In this document: one piece after another, positions 1 through 6,506 of the stretch
Numbering within the stretch: the first letter of the stretch is position 1
How the letters are laid out: the number at the start of each line of letters is the position of its first letter
From: UBA7239 sp035456205
GTDB lineage: Bacteria > Pseudomonadota > Gammaproteobacteria > Pseudomonadales > UBA7239
NCBI GenBank assembly: GCA_035456205.1
Contig: DATIDQ010000076.1
Coordinates: 1 to 9,363 of the forward strand
Reading direction: 5' to 3'
DNA: 9,363 nucleotides
The notes under the pieces: generated by a model
What the model was told of the DNA's origin: nothing
The model's input: the letters and a program-made list of their open reading frames with translations, nothing else
Database searches by the model: none
Made by a program: the position numbers and the translations under genes

Positions 1-760
1 CTTCCCAATGATGTTGACGATCCAGTCCCAATTGTTTTTCCAGCAGATGCGGCACCACGACAAAAGATGCCATCAACACCATATGCAAACAAAAAATGCC
101 GCTGTTCAATCGCACTAACTGGCTATCACACAATACACGCCACAACAAAGCAGGAACGGGCAAGGTATCGCGGTGCGGGCAATGCAAGGTTTCTGCCGGC
201 GGTTCAGGCAACACAAAAAATACCAACGCGAGACCCGCTAATCCCAACAATGACGTTGTCCAGAATAATCCTGACAAACCGCCAAAATGTGTGAGCACCG
301 GGCCGAGCAACATCGACACCGCAAATGACAGCCCGATACACGCACCAATCGTCGCCATCGCTTTGGTGCGATTTTGTTCGGACGTGAGATCAGACACCAT
401 CGCCATCAAGGTGCCGGAAATAGCACCGCTACCTTGCAGTGCGCGGCCAATAATCAAACCGTAAACGGATGTCGATAATGCTGCGACCACACTGCCGACA
501 ATGAACATGACAATGCCGCCGATGATGACGGATTTACGCCCTACCCGATCCGACAATACGCCCAGCGGCATTTGCAGTACGGCTTGCGTCGCACCGTACA
601 TACCCATGGCGATGCCGATCAGTACAGGTGTGCTGCCTTCGTATTGCATGCCATACAGTGACATAACGGGCAGAATGAGAAATAACCCGAGCATACGCAG
701 TGAATACAGTGCGGCGAGGGTGCTGACGGCGCGTTTTTCCTGTTGCAAATTAACCGGCAC
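1..760 (-). CDS. YajR-like major facilitator superfamily transporter, 3' end outside window
   Basis: Inner-membrane MFS permease, probably a proton-coupled drug or metabolite exporter; the substrate is unknown. About 253 N-terminal residues are visible, covering TM1 to about TM7 of 12. The start region SLRMLGLFLILPVMSLYG (residues 20-37), motif A GVLSDRVGRK (67-76), motif B-like GRALQGSGA (105-113), the loop SEQNRTKAMA (127-136) and motif C-like GPVLTHFGG (153-161) all resemble E. coli YajR closely. No ATG lies near the N-terminus. I chose GTG at 760, which has GGA nine bases upstream and places TM1 as in YajR; TTG at 766 is the alternative. The upstream repeat-protein gene is on the same strand 98 bp away, so co-transcription is possible. 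YajR's C-terminal YAM domain, if present, would lie outside the window. Confidence 0.9.
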   Translation of the reverse strand, partial: MPVNLQQEKRAVSTLAALYSLRMLGLFLILPVMSLYGMQYEGSTPVLIGIAMGMYGATQAVLQMPLGVLSDRVGRKSVIIGGIVMFIVGSVVAALSTSVYGLIIGRALQGSGAISGTLMAMVSDLTSEQNRTKAMATIGACIGLSFAVSMLLGPVLTHFGGLSGLFWTTSLLGLAGLALVFFVLPEPPAETLHCPHRDTLPVPALLWRVLCDSQLVRLNSGIFCLHMVLMASFVVVPHLLEKQLGLDRQHHWE

Positions 761-789
761 GAACAAGTTTCCAGAAGTACAGAAAGAAG

Positions 790-816
790 GCGCGCATTCT
801 AGCAGGATGCACGCGC
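790..816. other. Imperfect inverted repeat between repeat-protein gene and MFS gene
   Basis: GCGCGCAT (790-797) pairs with ATGCACGCGC (807-816) if two bases bulge out, leaving a 9-nt loop. It lies in the 98-bp spacer between two minus-strand genes. No run of T follows on either strand, only a pyrimidine-rich stretch on the minus strand, so a role as intrinsic terminator or attenuator is weakly supported. Confidence 0.25.
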
Positions 817-843
817 TCTACGTTTTATGGATGACCAACGGAT

Positions 844-873
844 CTATTTTTGGACCGGCTATTTTTGGACCGA
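844..873. repeat. 15-bp tandem duplication containing a stop codon
   Basis: CTATTTTTGGACCGG (844-858) is followed directly by CTATTTTTGGACCGA (859-873), 14 of 15 bases identical. On the minus strand the unit reads (T/C)CG GTC CAA AAA TAG, which is the last four sense codons plus the stop codon of the repeat-protein gene. Because 15 is a multiple of three, the second copy stays in frame: readthrough of the first TAG would add PVQK and then meet a second TAG. The layout fits replication slippage at the 3' end of the gene. Confidence 0.9.
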
Positions 874-1689
874 TATGTGATCCGTTGCTGGTGCGGGTGG
901 CGCAGGCGGCGGTTTGATCTGACCGAGATCACCACCCGGCGGCGCGATATCCATGCCGCTGGTATCCACTTTCACGGGCACCACGACAGGCCGCTCGTTT
1001 TCACGCAGCACATCTGCCCCTGGCGCATCCAGCGATAACTCACTCAAATCAATTTCGAGTGGTACGAACTCTTCAAACTCCGCCAAAGTTTCACCCACCG
1101 CAGCCACCTGCAGGCCGGACAAATCGATGGCCGGCGCTACCACGTTGCGCGCAGCTTCCAGTGGTTCTTCGGCATCTGCTGCGAACGGGTTGCGTTTCAC
1201 CAGACTGATGCTGCTGATATCGACTTTCACCGGTTCGGCGCGAGCCACTTCATCCGCACGAATCAGGTCTGAACCTGCTGGCGACAATGACCAGGGATTC
1301 ACAGATGGCGCTGGCGCTGCGGCAACAGGAGCCGGGCGTGGCGCAGAAACTGGCGCCGGAGCAGCAGCTGGAGCAGTTGGCTTGGGAGCTGCTGGTGCGG
1401 GTGGCGGAGCTGTCGATGCCGCGGCCGGAATAGGAGCTGGTGCTGCCGCTGGCGGTGCAACGGGCCGGATTTCGACGATGGCGCCAGCTTGTTCCAGTAC
1501 TGTCCTGAATTTATCACCGGTCGCGCGATCGCAGTTGGCTTTCAATACCACCGGTCTGCCGGCAAAGAAATTCTCGACCTTGGCAAGATCTGTTTTGAAT
1601 AATTGGGCAAAACGCGCCTTGACCTCTGCCAGATTGTGCCCGGCGACGATATCTCCCCGGAATACCACGTTGAAGAGTTGATCAGACAT
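859..1689 (-). CDS. Hypothetical protein: small N-terminal domain, Pro/Ala linker, degenerate D-S-LAP-G-DL repeats
   Basis: A 276-residue protein of unknown function; I recognise no named family. ATG at 1689 is chosen because AGGGG (1696-1700) sits six bases upstream; in-frame extension to 1809 would run through the promoter. Residues 1-75 form a compact domain (FRGDIVAGHNLAEVKARFAQ, then FFAGRPVVLK) of a type seen at the N-terminus of gammaproteobacterial proteins. Residues 76-130 are a linker almost entirely Ala and Pro. Residues 133-255 carry about five degenerate repeats: WSLSPAGSDL (133), VDISSISLV (156), IDLSGLQVAAVGETL (188), IDLSELSLDAPGADVL (213) and VDTSGMDIAPPGGDL (241). No signal peptide or membrane segment is seen, so it is probably cytoplasmic. 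Its stop codon lies in a tandem duplication. The high-GC linker creates a long antisense open frame, which I do not regard as a gene. Confidence 0.8.
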   Translation of the reverse strand: MSDQLFNVVFRGDIVAGHNLAEVKARFAQLFKTDLAKVENFFAGRPVVLKANCDRATGDKFRTVLEQAGAIVEIRPVAPPAAAPAPIPAAASTAPPPAPAAPKPTAPAAAPAPVSAPRPAPVAAAPAPSVNPWSLSPAGSDLIRADEVARAEPVKVDISSISLVKRNPFAADAEEPLEAARNVVAPAIDLSGLQVAAVGETLAEFEEFVPLEIDLSELSLDAPGADVLRENERPVVVPVKVDTSGMDIAPPGGDLGQIKPPPAPPAPATDHISVQK

Positions 1690-1761
1690 AGCACACCCCT
1701 GTTCTGTCATACCTGCATTGTAGCGTTTATCGACGACTAGCCAACTGCTTGTGCAGGCATC

Positions 1762-1790
1762 GTTATAATACCCACTCTGATCATTGCCAA
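1762..1790 (-). promoter_or_regulatory. Candidate sigma-70 promoter for the repeat-protein gene
   Basis: On the minus strand TTGGCA (1785-1790) and TATAAC (1762-1767) are separated by exactly 17 bp, each one base from consensus. Transcription would start near 1755, giving a leader of about 65 nt before the ATG at 1689. This is the best promoter match I see in the window. Prediction from sequence only. Confidence 0.55.
1764..1769 (+). promoter_or_regulatory. Candidate -10 element for bluB
   Basis: A perfect TATAAT on the plus strand lies about 40 bp before the bluB ATG. No good -35 hexamer is found at 16-18 bp spacing and there is no TG extension, so an activator might be needed or the match may be chance. 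It overlaps the -10 element of the opposing promoter, so the two could not be occupied together. Confidence 0.3.
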
Positions 1791-1807
1791 GACAAGCACA
1801 ACACCTC

Positions 1808-2452
1808 ATGACAAACCACGCCTACAGCGACGCCGAACGCAACGCCATCTACCGCGCCATCAATGAACGGCGCGATATGCGCCACTTTCTGCCGGATGCG
1901 GTGGATGCCGATATTCTGGCGCGTCTGCTACAGGCAGCTCATCACGCACCCAGCGTCGGTTTTATGCAACCGTGGCGATTTATTCGTATTACCGATTCAG
2001 CACTGCGCAAGAATATGCATGCGTTAGTAGAACAGGAACGCCGCGCCACTGCTGCGGCACTGGACAAACGTGAAGACGAATTCATGAAGTTGAAAGTGGA
2101 AGGCGTGCTCGATTGTGGTGAGTTGTTGGTGGTGGCATTGATGGATCGCCGCGAACAACATATTTTCGGGCGACGCACATTACCGGAAATGGATCTCGCT
2201 TCTGTGTCTTGCGCTATCCAGAATTTATGGCTGGCTGCGCGCGCCGAAGGACTCGGTGTAGGTTGGGTGTCGCTGTTTGAGCCGGAAGCACTGAAACAAT
2301 TGCTGGGTATGCCGGATGGCAGCCATCCTGTGGCGATTCTTTGTGTAGGTCATGTAGAAAAATTTTACGAGCAACCTATGTTGCAACAGGAAAAATGGGC
2401 TACGCGCGCTGATCTCGCAACACTTGTTGCCGAAAATCACTGGCCTGAATAA
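1808..2452 (+). CDS. bluB: 5,6-dimethylbenzimidazole synthase BluB
   Basis: BluB is a cytoplasmic, flavin-destructase member of the nitroreductase fold. It breaks down reduced FMN with oxygen to give 5,6-dimethylbenzimidazole, the lower axial ligand of cobalamin. The 214-residue product has the family landmarks in order: RRDMRHF (21-27, with the Asp usually tied to catalysis), APSVGFMQPWRFI (47-59, flavin site), FGRRTLPEMDLASVSCAIQN (120-139) and GLGVGWVSLF (148-157, probably holding the conserved Ser of the active site). ATG at 1808 puts the N-terminus just before the first helix; a TTG at 1784 would add eight residues. No clear Shine-Dalgarno precedes the ATG. The gene stands alone, not in a cobalamin cluster, and converges on the sulfatase gene with an 11-bp gap. 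No cobalamin riboswitch fits in the short leader. Its FMN substrate derives from the riboflavin pathway that includes nearby ribH. Confidence 0.93.
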   Translation: MTNHAYSDAERNAIYRAINERRDMRHFLPDAVDADILARLLQAAHHAPSVGFMQPWRFIRITDSALRKNMHALVEQERRATAAALDKREDEFMKLKVEGVLDCGELLVVALMDRREQHIFGRRTLPEMDLASVSCAIQNLWLAARAEGLGVGWVSLFEPEALKQLLGMPDGSHPVAILCVGHVEKFYEQPMLQQEKWATRADLATLVAENHWPE

Positions 2453-2463
2453 ACGTCTGGTTT

Positions 2464-3978
2464 TCAGGGATGATAGGCGGGATTGGCCGGTAGCGTCACA
2501 GCTCCACCGGTAGACTGCAACCACTGCTCCAGTTCACGCATCAACTCGCTGCCACGTTTTTTTTCTGATGCAAAGCGATTATTTTTTTCCAGCGGATCAT
2601 CCGGCAAATAATACAGTTCCGGCGCATTGTCATTGCGCTGTGCATTGTTAGCGCTCTGTTCATTGCTGGAATAGTAGCGGATAAGTTTCCAGCCATCGCG
2701 CAATATCACTGCCGCCGGCACTTGGGAAAAATGTTGGTCAACCCGACTGCCGACTGACTCTTCTGGATCGTCCACATCGTTATCCAGCGTATACGCAGGA
2801 AAATACCAGTACAGTGCCCTCGATGGAATTTTTCCAGCGACAGAAAACAAGGGAGAAATATTCACGCCATCCAGCGTTTGTTTTTTGACATCAATGCCAG
2901 CCAGCGCAGCAAATGTTGGATAAATATCCACGCCACTGACCGGCACATCCACCGTTGAGCCAGCCGGGCTTTTTATATCCGCTAAATTGGCAGGCAACAA
3001 CCAGACCATCGGCACGCGGATACCGCCCTCATACAACTGTGACTTCTGTCCACTCAACGCTTGCGGATCCTGTACCCAGGCATAACCTCCGTTATCTGAC
3101 ATCAGCACGATAACGGTATTATCTGCGAGCCCATCTGCTTGCAATGTTTTGCGCAATTGCGCCACACCACGATCAATATGTTCCACCATCGCCGCGTATT
3201 CCGGGTAATGCATATTCATCTTGCAGTATTTCAGCGCGGGCGTTGCTCCACAAAACCTGTCACGTTTTGTTTCGTATTTTTTTACGGTATCGCGTGGAGC
3301 CTGTATAGGAAAATGCGGCGCGTAATGTGAAAGATAAAGAAAAAATGGCTTGTCTTTATTTTTGTTGATGAATTGCACTGCCTCGTTATTCAAACGATCA
3401 GTGAGGTACTCTCCGGCAGGTGCATTCTGCAAACCCGGCAGATCTTTTGAATAAGGCGCGTAATAACTTGAACCGACACCACCACGATGTCCGCCAATAT
3501 TGATATCAAAACCCTGTCCTTCCGGCCCGCGCACAGCGCCATGACCGAGATTCCACTTGCCAATCTGCGCTGTTGCATAGCCATGATCGTGTAACAGTTC
3601 AGCCAGGGTATACACTTGCTCTGGCAGGAACATATGATTTTTTGGCGTTTGCAATTTGCGCTGCGCAGCATCACCCATATCACCCGTCATCATCGTGTAG
3701 ACACCGGTGCGCGGCGCATACTGGCCAGACATGATCGCTGCTCGACTGGGTGCGCAATTTGGCGCATTGGCATAGGCCCGGGTGAACACAATGCCGTCAT
3801 GCGCAAGCTGGTCAATCGCTGGCGTTTCGACAAAGTCATTGCCCATGAAACCCGTATCGTGCAGGCCGAGATCATCCAGCAAAATCACAATAAAATTGGG
3901 CGTTTTTTTCTGCACGGGCGTTGCTGCCGACACCGGCATAGCCCAACACACGAACAGTAAAAACAGGCAACGCCACAT
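2464..3978 (-). CDS. Exported type I (formylglycine) sulfatase
   Basis: A 504-residue S1-family sulfatase that hydrolyses sulfate esters in the periplasm or outside the cell; the substrate is not predictable from sequence. ATG at 3978 is chosen because it forms TGATG with the pgpA stop and is followed at once by a signal peptide (WRCLFLLFVCWAMPVSA, residues 2-18). Metal ligands DD (35-36), the maturation motif C-A-P-S-R (75-79, Cys converted to formylglycine), APH (220-222), SDNGG (294-298) and GQKSQLYEGGIRVP (310-323, conserved Lys 312) are present. The GKWHLG motif reads GKWNLGH (140-146), with Asn at the usual His. The fold appears complete to the C-terminus. The Cys-type motif implies a formylglycine-generating enzyme or anaerobic maturase elsewhere, as none is in the window. 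It is the last gene of the ribH operon, an unusual partner. An in-frame start at 4014 would add 12 residues ahead of the signal peptide and is less likely. Confidence 0.9.
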   Translation of the reverse strand: MWRCLFLLFVCWAMPVSAATPVQKKTPNFIVILLDDLGLHDTGFMGNDFVETPAIDQLAHDGIVFTRAYANAPNCAPSRAAIMSGQYAPRTGVYTMMTGDMGDAAQRKLQTPKNHMFLPEQVYTLAELLHDHGYATAQIGKWNLGHGAVRGPEGQGFDINIGGHRGGVGSSYYAPYSKDLPGLQNAPAGEYLTDRLNNEAVQFINKNKDKPFFLYLSHYAPHFPIQAPRDTVKKYETKRDRFCGATPALKYCKMNMHYPEYAAMVEHIDRGVAQLRKTLQADGLADNTVIVLMSDNGGYAWVQDPQALSGQKSQLYEGGIRVPMVWLLPANLADIKSPAGSTVDVPVSGVDIYPTFAALAGIDVKKQTLDGVNISPLFSVAGKIPSRALYWYFPAYTLDNDVDDPEESVGSRVDQHFSQVPAAVILRDGWKLIRYYSSNEQSANNAQRNDNAPELYYLPDDPLEKNNRFASEKKRGSELMRELEQWLQSTGGAVTLPANPAYHP

Positions 3979-4466
3979 CACAAACCGGCTCCGATTCGCA
4001 GCGCATGCAAACATACACAGGCCAATAATCCGGCGAGCATGTCATCCACCATAATGCCGAATCCGCCGTGGATTTTTTTATCGCACACGGAAATGGGCCA
4101 CGGTTTCCAGATATCAAACAAACGAAACAATGCGAATGCCAGCAATGGCCAATACCATTGTGCAGGCAACGCAATCAGTGCAATGCCGTAACCGACCCAT
4201 TCATCCCACACGATACCGCCGTGATCGTGTACACCCAGATCACGCGCCACGCTGTCACAAATCATCACACCGGTTATCGACATCACAATCAGCGCCGCCA
4301 CAAAAACCCACCACGGCAAGCACCACCACAAAGCGCAACAGAGTGGCATAGCTGCCAATGTTCCCCAGGTGCCGGGTGCTTTGCGTGCCAGTCCACTGCC
4401 AAAACCGAATGCCAACAAGTGACGCCAGTTTTTGAATACTTGTGGATTGATAGAAAGATCAAACAT
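3978..4466 (-). CDS. pgpA: Phosphatidylglycerophosphatase A
   Basis: PgpA is an inner-membrane phosphatase that removes the phosphate from phosphatidylglycerophosphate to give phosphatidylglycerol. The 162-residue product has the usual family length and motifs: GSGLARKAPGTWGT (23-36), DHGGIVWDEWVG (81-92), FRLFDIWKPWP (114-124) and GGFGIMVDDMLAG (134-146). The acidic residues of the second and fourth motifs are the expected metal and catalytic ligands. Hydrophobic stretches around 40-70, 93-113 and 142-157 are the membrane segments. It begins at the ATG in TGATG shared with the thiL stop and ends in another TGATG shared with the sulfatase start, so translation is probably coupled on both sides. 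The order nusB-thiL-pgpA is common in gammaproteobacteria. Confidence 0.95.
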   Translation of the reverse strand: MFDLSINPQVFKNWRHLLAFGFGSGLARKAPGTWGTLAAMPLCCALWWCLPWWVFVAALIVMSITGVMICDSVARDLGVHDHGGIVWDEWVGYGIALIALPAQWYWPLLAFALFRLFDIWKPWPISVCDKKIHGGFGIMVDDMLAGLLACVCLHALRIGAGL

Positions 4467-5419
4467 CAGAAATGCCTGAAGCCGCTGTTCATCATTTTTG
4501 CATCATCAACCAGAATATCTACACCTTCAACAATACGACCTATACAGCGCACGCCTTGAACTGATTGTAAAACAATTGCATGTTGCGGTGCTGCGGTAAA
4601 ACATAAGCGGTAATCATCACCACCCGTAAGCGCCCACTGCTGTGCTTGCTCAACGCTAACACTATCATGCCAGACTGTTGCGATGGGCAATGCAACTGAT
4701 TCAATGCGTGCACCCACTCCGCTCGCTTTACAGATATGGTCGAGATCCGCCAGCAAACCATCGGATACATCAATGCAACTACTGGCGATATCACGCAGAC
4801 GCACACCCAGAGAAAAATCAATATCGGGATGATAAAAACGTTGCCATAAATAATCAGCGGCCGCATTGGATGTTGTCATTCTTTTTTCCATCAGCGCCAG
4901 TGCCGCAGCACCATCACCCAATGTGCCAGACACCCAGATATCATCACCGGTTTTTGCGCCGCCTCTACGCAAGGCTTTGCCGGATGGCACGCTGCCATGC
5001 ACTTGTATGCTGATGCATAACGGCCCGCGAGTGGTATCACCACCAATCAATGGACACCGTAATTGTTGTGCTGTTTGTAACAAACCTGAGGAAAATTTTT
5101 CCAGCCAGTTTTCATCAGCTGATGGCAGTGTCAATGCCAATGTAAAACCGAGAGGCTCTGCACCCATCGCCGCAAGATCACTGGCTGCACAACGCAAGGC
5201 ACGCGCAGCAATCAGGGAAGGATCTGCATCTGCATGAAAATGTACGCCAGCCACTTGTGTATCAACAGAAATAGCGAGCTCAGCATTGGCAGGCATTTTC
5301 AGCACTGCGCAATCATCACCAACACCAATGGAGATATTTTCGGGCAGCTTATAAGAGGTAGATGACAGTGAAGGCGTGAAATAGCGCTGGATCAGTTCAA
5401 ACTCACCGAGCGCAGGCAT
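4466..5419 (-). CDS. thiL: Thiamine-monophosphate kinase
   Basis: ThiL phosphorylates thiamine monophosphate with ATP to give thiamine diphosphate, the last step of the pathway, in the cytoplasm. The 317-residue product matches E. coli ThiL along its length. It starts GEFELIQRYF (5-14), then GDDCAVL (34-40), SVDTQVAGVHF (51-61), SDLAAMGA (80-87), IGGDTTRG (115-122), DVSDGLLADL (217-226) and TGGDDYRLCF (255-264). The Asp-rich motifs bind Mg-ATP and substrate. The last motif is usually GGEDYEL, so the D and R here are changes at a conserved place, though the Asp-Tyr core is kept. It begins 5 nt after the nusB stop with no clear Shine-Dalgarno and overlaps pgpA by one base (TGATG), so it probably relies on coupling. 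Confidence 0.95.
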   Translation of the reverse strand: MPALGEFELIQRYFTPSLSSTSYKLPENISIGVGDDCAVLKMPANAELAISVDTQVAGVHFHADADPSLIAARALRCAASDLAAMGAEPLGFTLALTLPSADENWLEKFSSGLLQTAQQLRCPLIGGDTTRGPLCISIQVHGSVPSGKALRRGGAKTGDDIWVSGTLGDGAAALALMEKRMTTSNAAADYLWQRFYHPDIDFSLGVRLRDIASSCIDVSDGLLADLDHICKASGVGARIESVALPIATVWHDSVSVEQAQQWALTGGDDYRLCFTAAPQHAIVLQSVQGVRCIGRIVEGVDILVDDAKMMNSGFRHF

Positions 5420-5424
5420 GTGTA

Positions 5425-5886
5425 TCAGCGTTTTTTCGCTGTCTCGGCTGGTCGCAATTCATGCGCCAGTTTATCGAGCACGCCGTTGAGGTATTTGTAG
5501 CTATCGGTAGGGCCGAATTTTTTTGACAAGCGCACCGCTTCTTCAATCACCACACGCCACGGCACGTCGATGCGCGATTTCAATTCGTAAGTGGACAAGC
5601 GCAATTGTGCGAGCGATACCGGATCCAGCTCGTGCAATGCGCGATCGATATGCTGGTCAAACAAGGCATCCAGTTCGTCTGCCTGTGCCACTGCCTCGAA
5701 TAACAATTCATGGAAATAAGCGAGATCGACAGCCGCCATATCATTGTCTGCACGGAATTCAGCTTCGATGCTGGCGGCACTGCTGCCGGCAAGAATATGC
5801 TGGTACAACGCCTGCACAGCGTAATGACGCGCTTTCTGGCGCGCGCCAACATCCAGCTGATCCACTACTGTTTCAGTTTTATTCAC
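5425..5886 (-). CDS. nusB: Transcription antitermination factor NusB
   Basis: NusB is a small helical RNA-binding protein that with NusE (S10) binds boxA RNA to support antitermination of rRNA operons. The product is 153 residues against about 140 in E. coli. Landmarks: ARQKARHYAVQALYQH (15-30), YFHELLFEAV (57-66), LAQLRLSTYELKSRIDVPW (92-110), VVIEEAVRLSKKFGPTDSYK (112-131) and YLNGVLDKLA (132-141). I chose GTG at 5886 because it overlaps the ribH stop as GTGA and no ATG lies between it and the conserved region; the frame is open further upstream, but only inside ribH. No separate Shine-Dalgarno is evident, which fits coupling to ribH. The 3' end, including the stop, forms a small hairpin (5427-5442). 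Confidence 0.93.
   Translation of the reverse strand: MNKTETVVDQLDVGARQKARHYAVQALYQHILAGSSAASIEAEFRADNDMAAVDLAYFHELLFEAVAQADELDALFDQHIDRALHELDPVSLAQLRLSTYELKSRIDVPWRVVIEEAVRLSKKFGPTDSYKYLNGVLDKLAHELRPAETAKKR
5427..5442 (-). other. Small perfect hairpin over the nusB stop, just before thiL
   Basis: On the minus strand CAGCG-AAAAAA-CGCTG forms a 5-bp stem with a six-A loop; the last two bases of the second arm begin the nusB TGA. It ends 7 nt before the thiL ATG. It could affect thiL initiation, but the stem is short and lies in coding sequence (ACA GCG AAA AAA CGC), so chance is likely. No U-tract follows, so it is not a terminator. Confidence 0.25.
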
Positions 5887-6353
5887 AGTTGCGACAGCAG
5901 GCTGACCATTTCCAGTGCGGTCGTTGCGGCTTCTGCACCTTTGTTGCCAGCTTTGGTACCGGAGCGCTCGATGGCTTGCTCGATGGAATCCACTGTCAGT
6001 ACACCGAAAGACACAGGAATCGATGCGTTGAGACCGACTTGCGCCAGGCCTTTCACACATTCGCCAGCGACGTATTCAAAGTGTGGTGTACCGCCGCGGA
6101 TGACCGCGCCGAGCGCGATGATGGCATCAAATTTTTTGGAGGCTGCCAGCTTTTGTGCCACCAATGGCAACTCGAAAGCGCCGGGAGCACGCACGAGTGT
6201 GATCTGGGCATCCGCCACACCATGACGACGCAGGGTATCAATAGCGCCTTCTTTCAGACTCTCGACCACAAAGCTGTTCCAGCGAGCAACCAGCAACGCA
6301 TAGCGTGCTTTGGTGGGTTTGAAATCGCCTTCGATTGTTTTGATGCCTGACAT
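5883..6353 (-). CDS. ribH: 6,7-dimethyl-8-ribityllumazine synthase
   Basis: RibH condenses 5-amino-6-ribitylaminouracil with 3,4-dihydroxy-2-butanone 4-phosphate to form 6,7-dimethyl-8-ribityllumazine, the penultimate step of riboflavin synthesis. It usually assembles as pentamers or 60-mer capsids in the cytoplasm. The 156-residue product equals E. coli RibH in length. Visible motifs are ARWNSFV (23-29), RAPGAFELP (55-63), GAVIRGGTPHFEYV (82-95, catalytic His 91), GVLTVDSIEQAIER (117-130) and GTKAGNKGAEAA (132-143). ATG at 6353 has GGAG (6360-6363) six bases upstream. It is the first gene of the minus-strand operon ribH-nusB-thiL-pgpA-sulfatase, overlaps nusB as GTGA and is divergent from purM. 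The leader is too short to hold an FMN riboswitch. Confidence 0.97.
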   Translation of the reverse strand: MSGIKTIEGDFKPTKARYALLVARWNSFVVESLKEGAIDTLRRHGVADAQITLVRAPGAFELPLVAQKLAASKKFDAIIALGAVIRGGTPHFEYVAGECVKGLAQVGLNASIPVSFGVLTVDSIEQAIERSGTKAGNKGAEAATTALEMVSLLSQL

Positions 6354-6389
6354 AAAGAGCTCCAGCGGGGTAAATTCGGTGGGGCGCGC

Positions 6390-6398
6390 AGTTTACCA
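6390..6398 (-). promoter_or_regulatory. Candidate extended -10 promoter for the ribH operon
   Basis: On the minus strand TGG-TAAACT (6398 to 6390) fits an extended -10 element, giving a start near 6383 and a leader of about 30 nt. No convincing -35 hexamer is found upstream. It lies in the 153-bp spacer divergent from purM. Weak evidence from motif only. Confidence 0.3.
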
Positions 6399-6437
6399 CA
6401 AGCTGGATTGTCTACACTGCTACTGACTTGCCGAGGC

Positions 6438-6446
6438 TGCTACAAT
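6438..6446 (+). promoter_or_regulatory. Candidate extended -10 promoter for purM
   Basis: TGC-TACAAT on the plus strand fits an extended -10 element about 60 bp before the purM ATG; the hexamer is one base from TATAAT. No good -35 is seen and I found no PurR-like operator (ACGCAAACGTTTGCGT-like) in the 153-bp spacer, so regulation by purine cannot be inferred. Confidence 0.35.
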
Positions 6447-6506
6447 GACGGCCTTCATCGCCAGCCCCACATCCAGCCCTATATACAGCACAGGCCTCCC
6501 CGCATC

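Noticed and set aside
790..816. Intrinsic terminator after the repeat-protein gene
   Set aside because: The inverted repeat needs a two-base bulge and no U-tract follows, so I list it only as a weak inverted repeat.
761..858. SOS (LexA) box, since this MFS gene often lies next to uvrA and ssb in Pseudomonas
   Set aside because: No CTG-N10-CAG palindrome with an AT-rich core is seen, and neither uvrA nor ssb is in the window.
953..1681. 242-codon open frame on the plus strand, Gly/Ala-rich
   Set aside because: It is antisense to the repeat protein; the stop-free run comes from the GC-rich Pro/Ala linker codons. The minus frame has a good ribosome site, promoter and repeat structure.
1690..1807. 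Cobalamin riboswitch before bluB
   Set aside because: The plus-strand leader from the candidate promoter is only about 30 nt and holds no B12-box-like sequence.
2453..2463. Shared terminator between convergent bluB and sulfatase genes
   Set aside because: Only 11 bp separate the stops and no stem-loop with U-tract is seen on either strand.
5523..6350. 275-codon open frame on the plus strand
   Set aside because: It lies antisense over nusB and ribH, both unmistakable; its predicted protein has no recognisable features.
6354..6506. FMN riboswitch before ribH or PurR operator before purM
   Set aside because: The spacer is too short for an RFN element with its leader, and no 16-bp PurR-like palindrome is visible.
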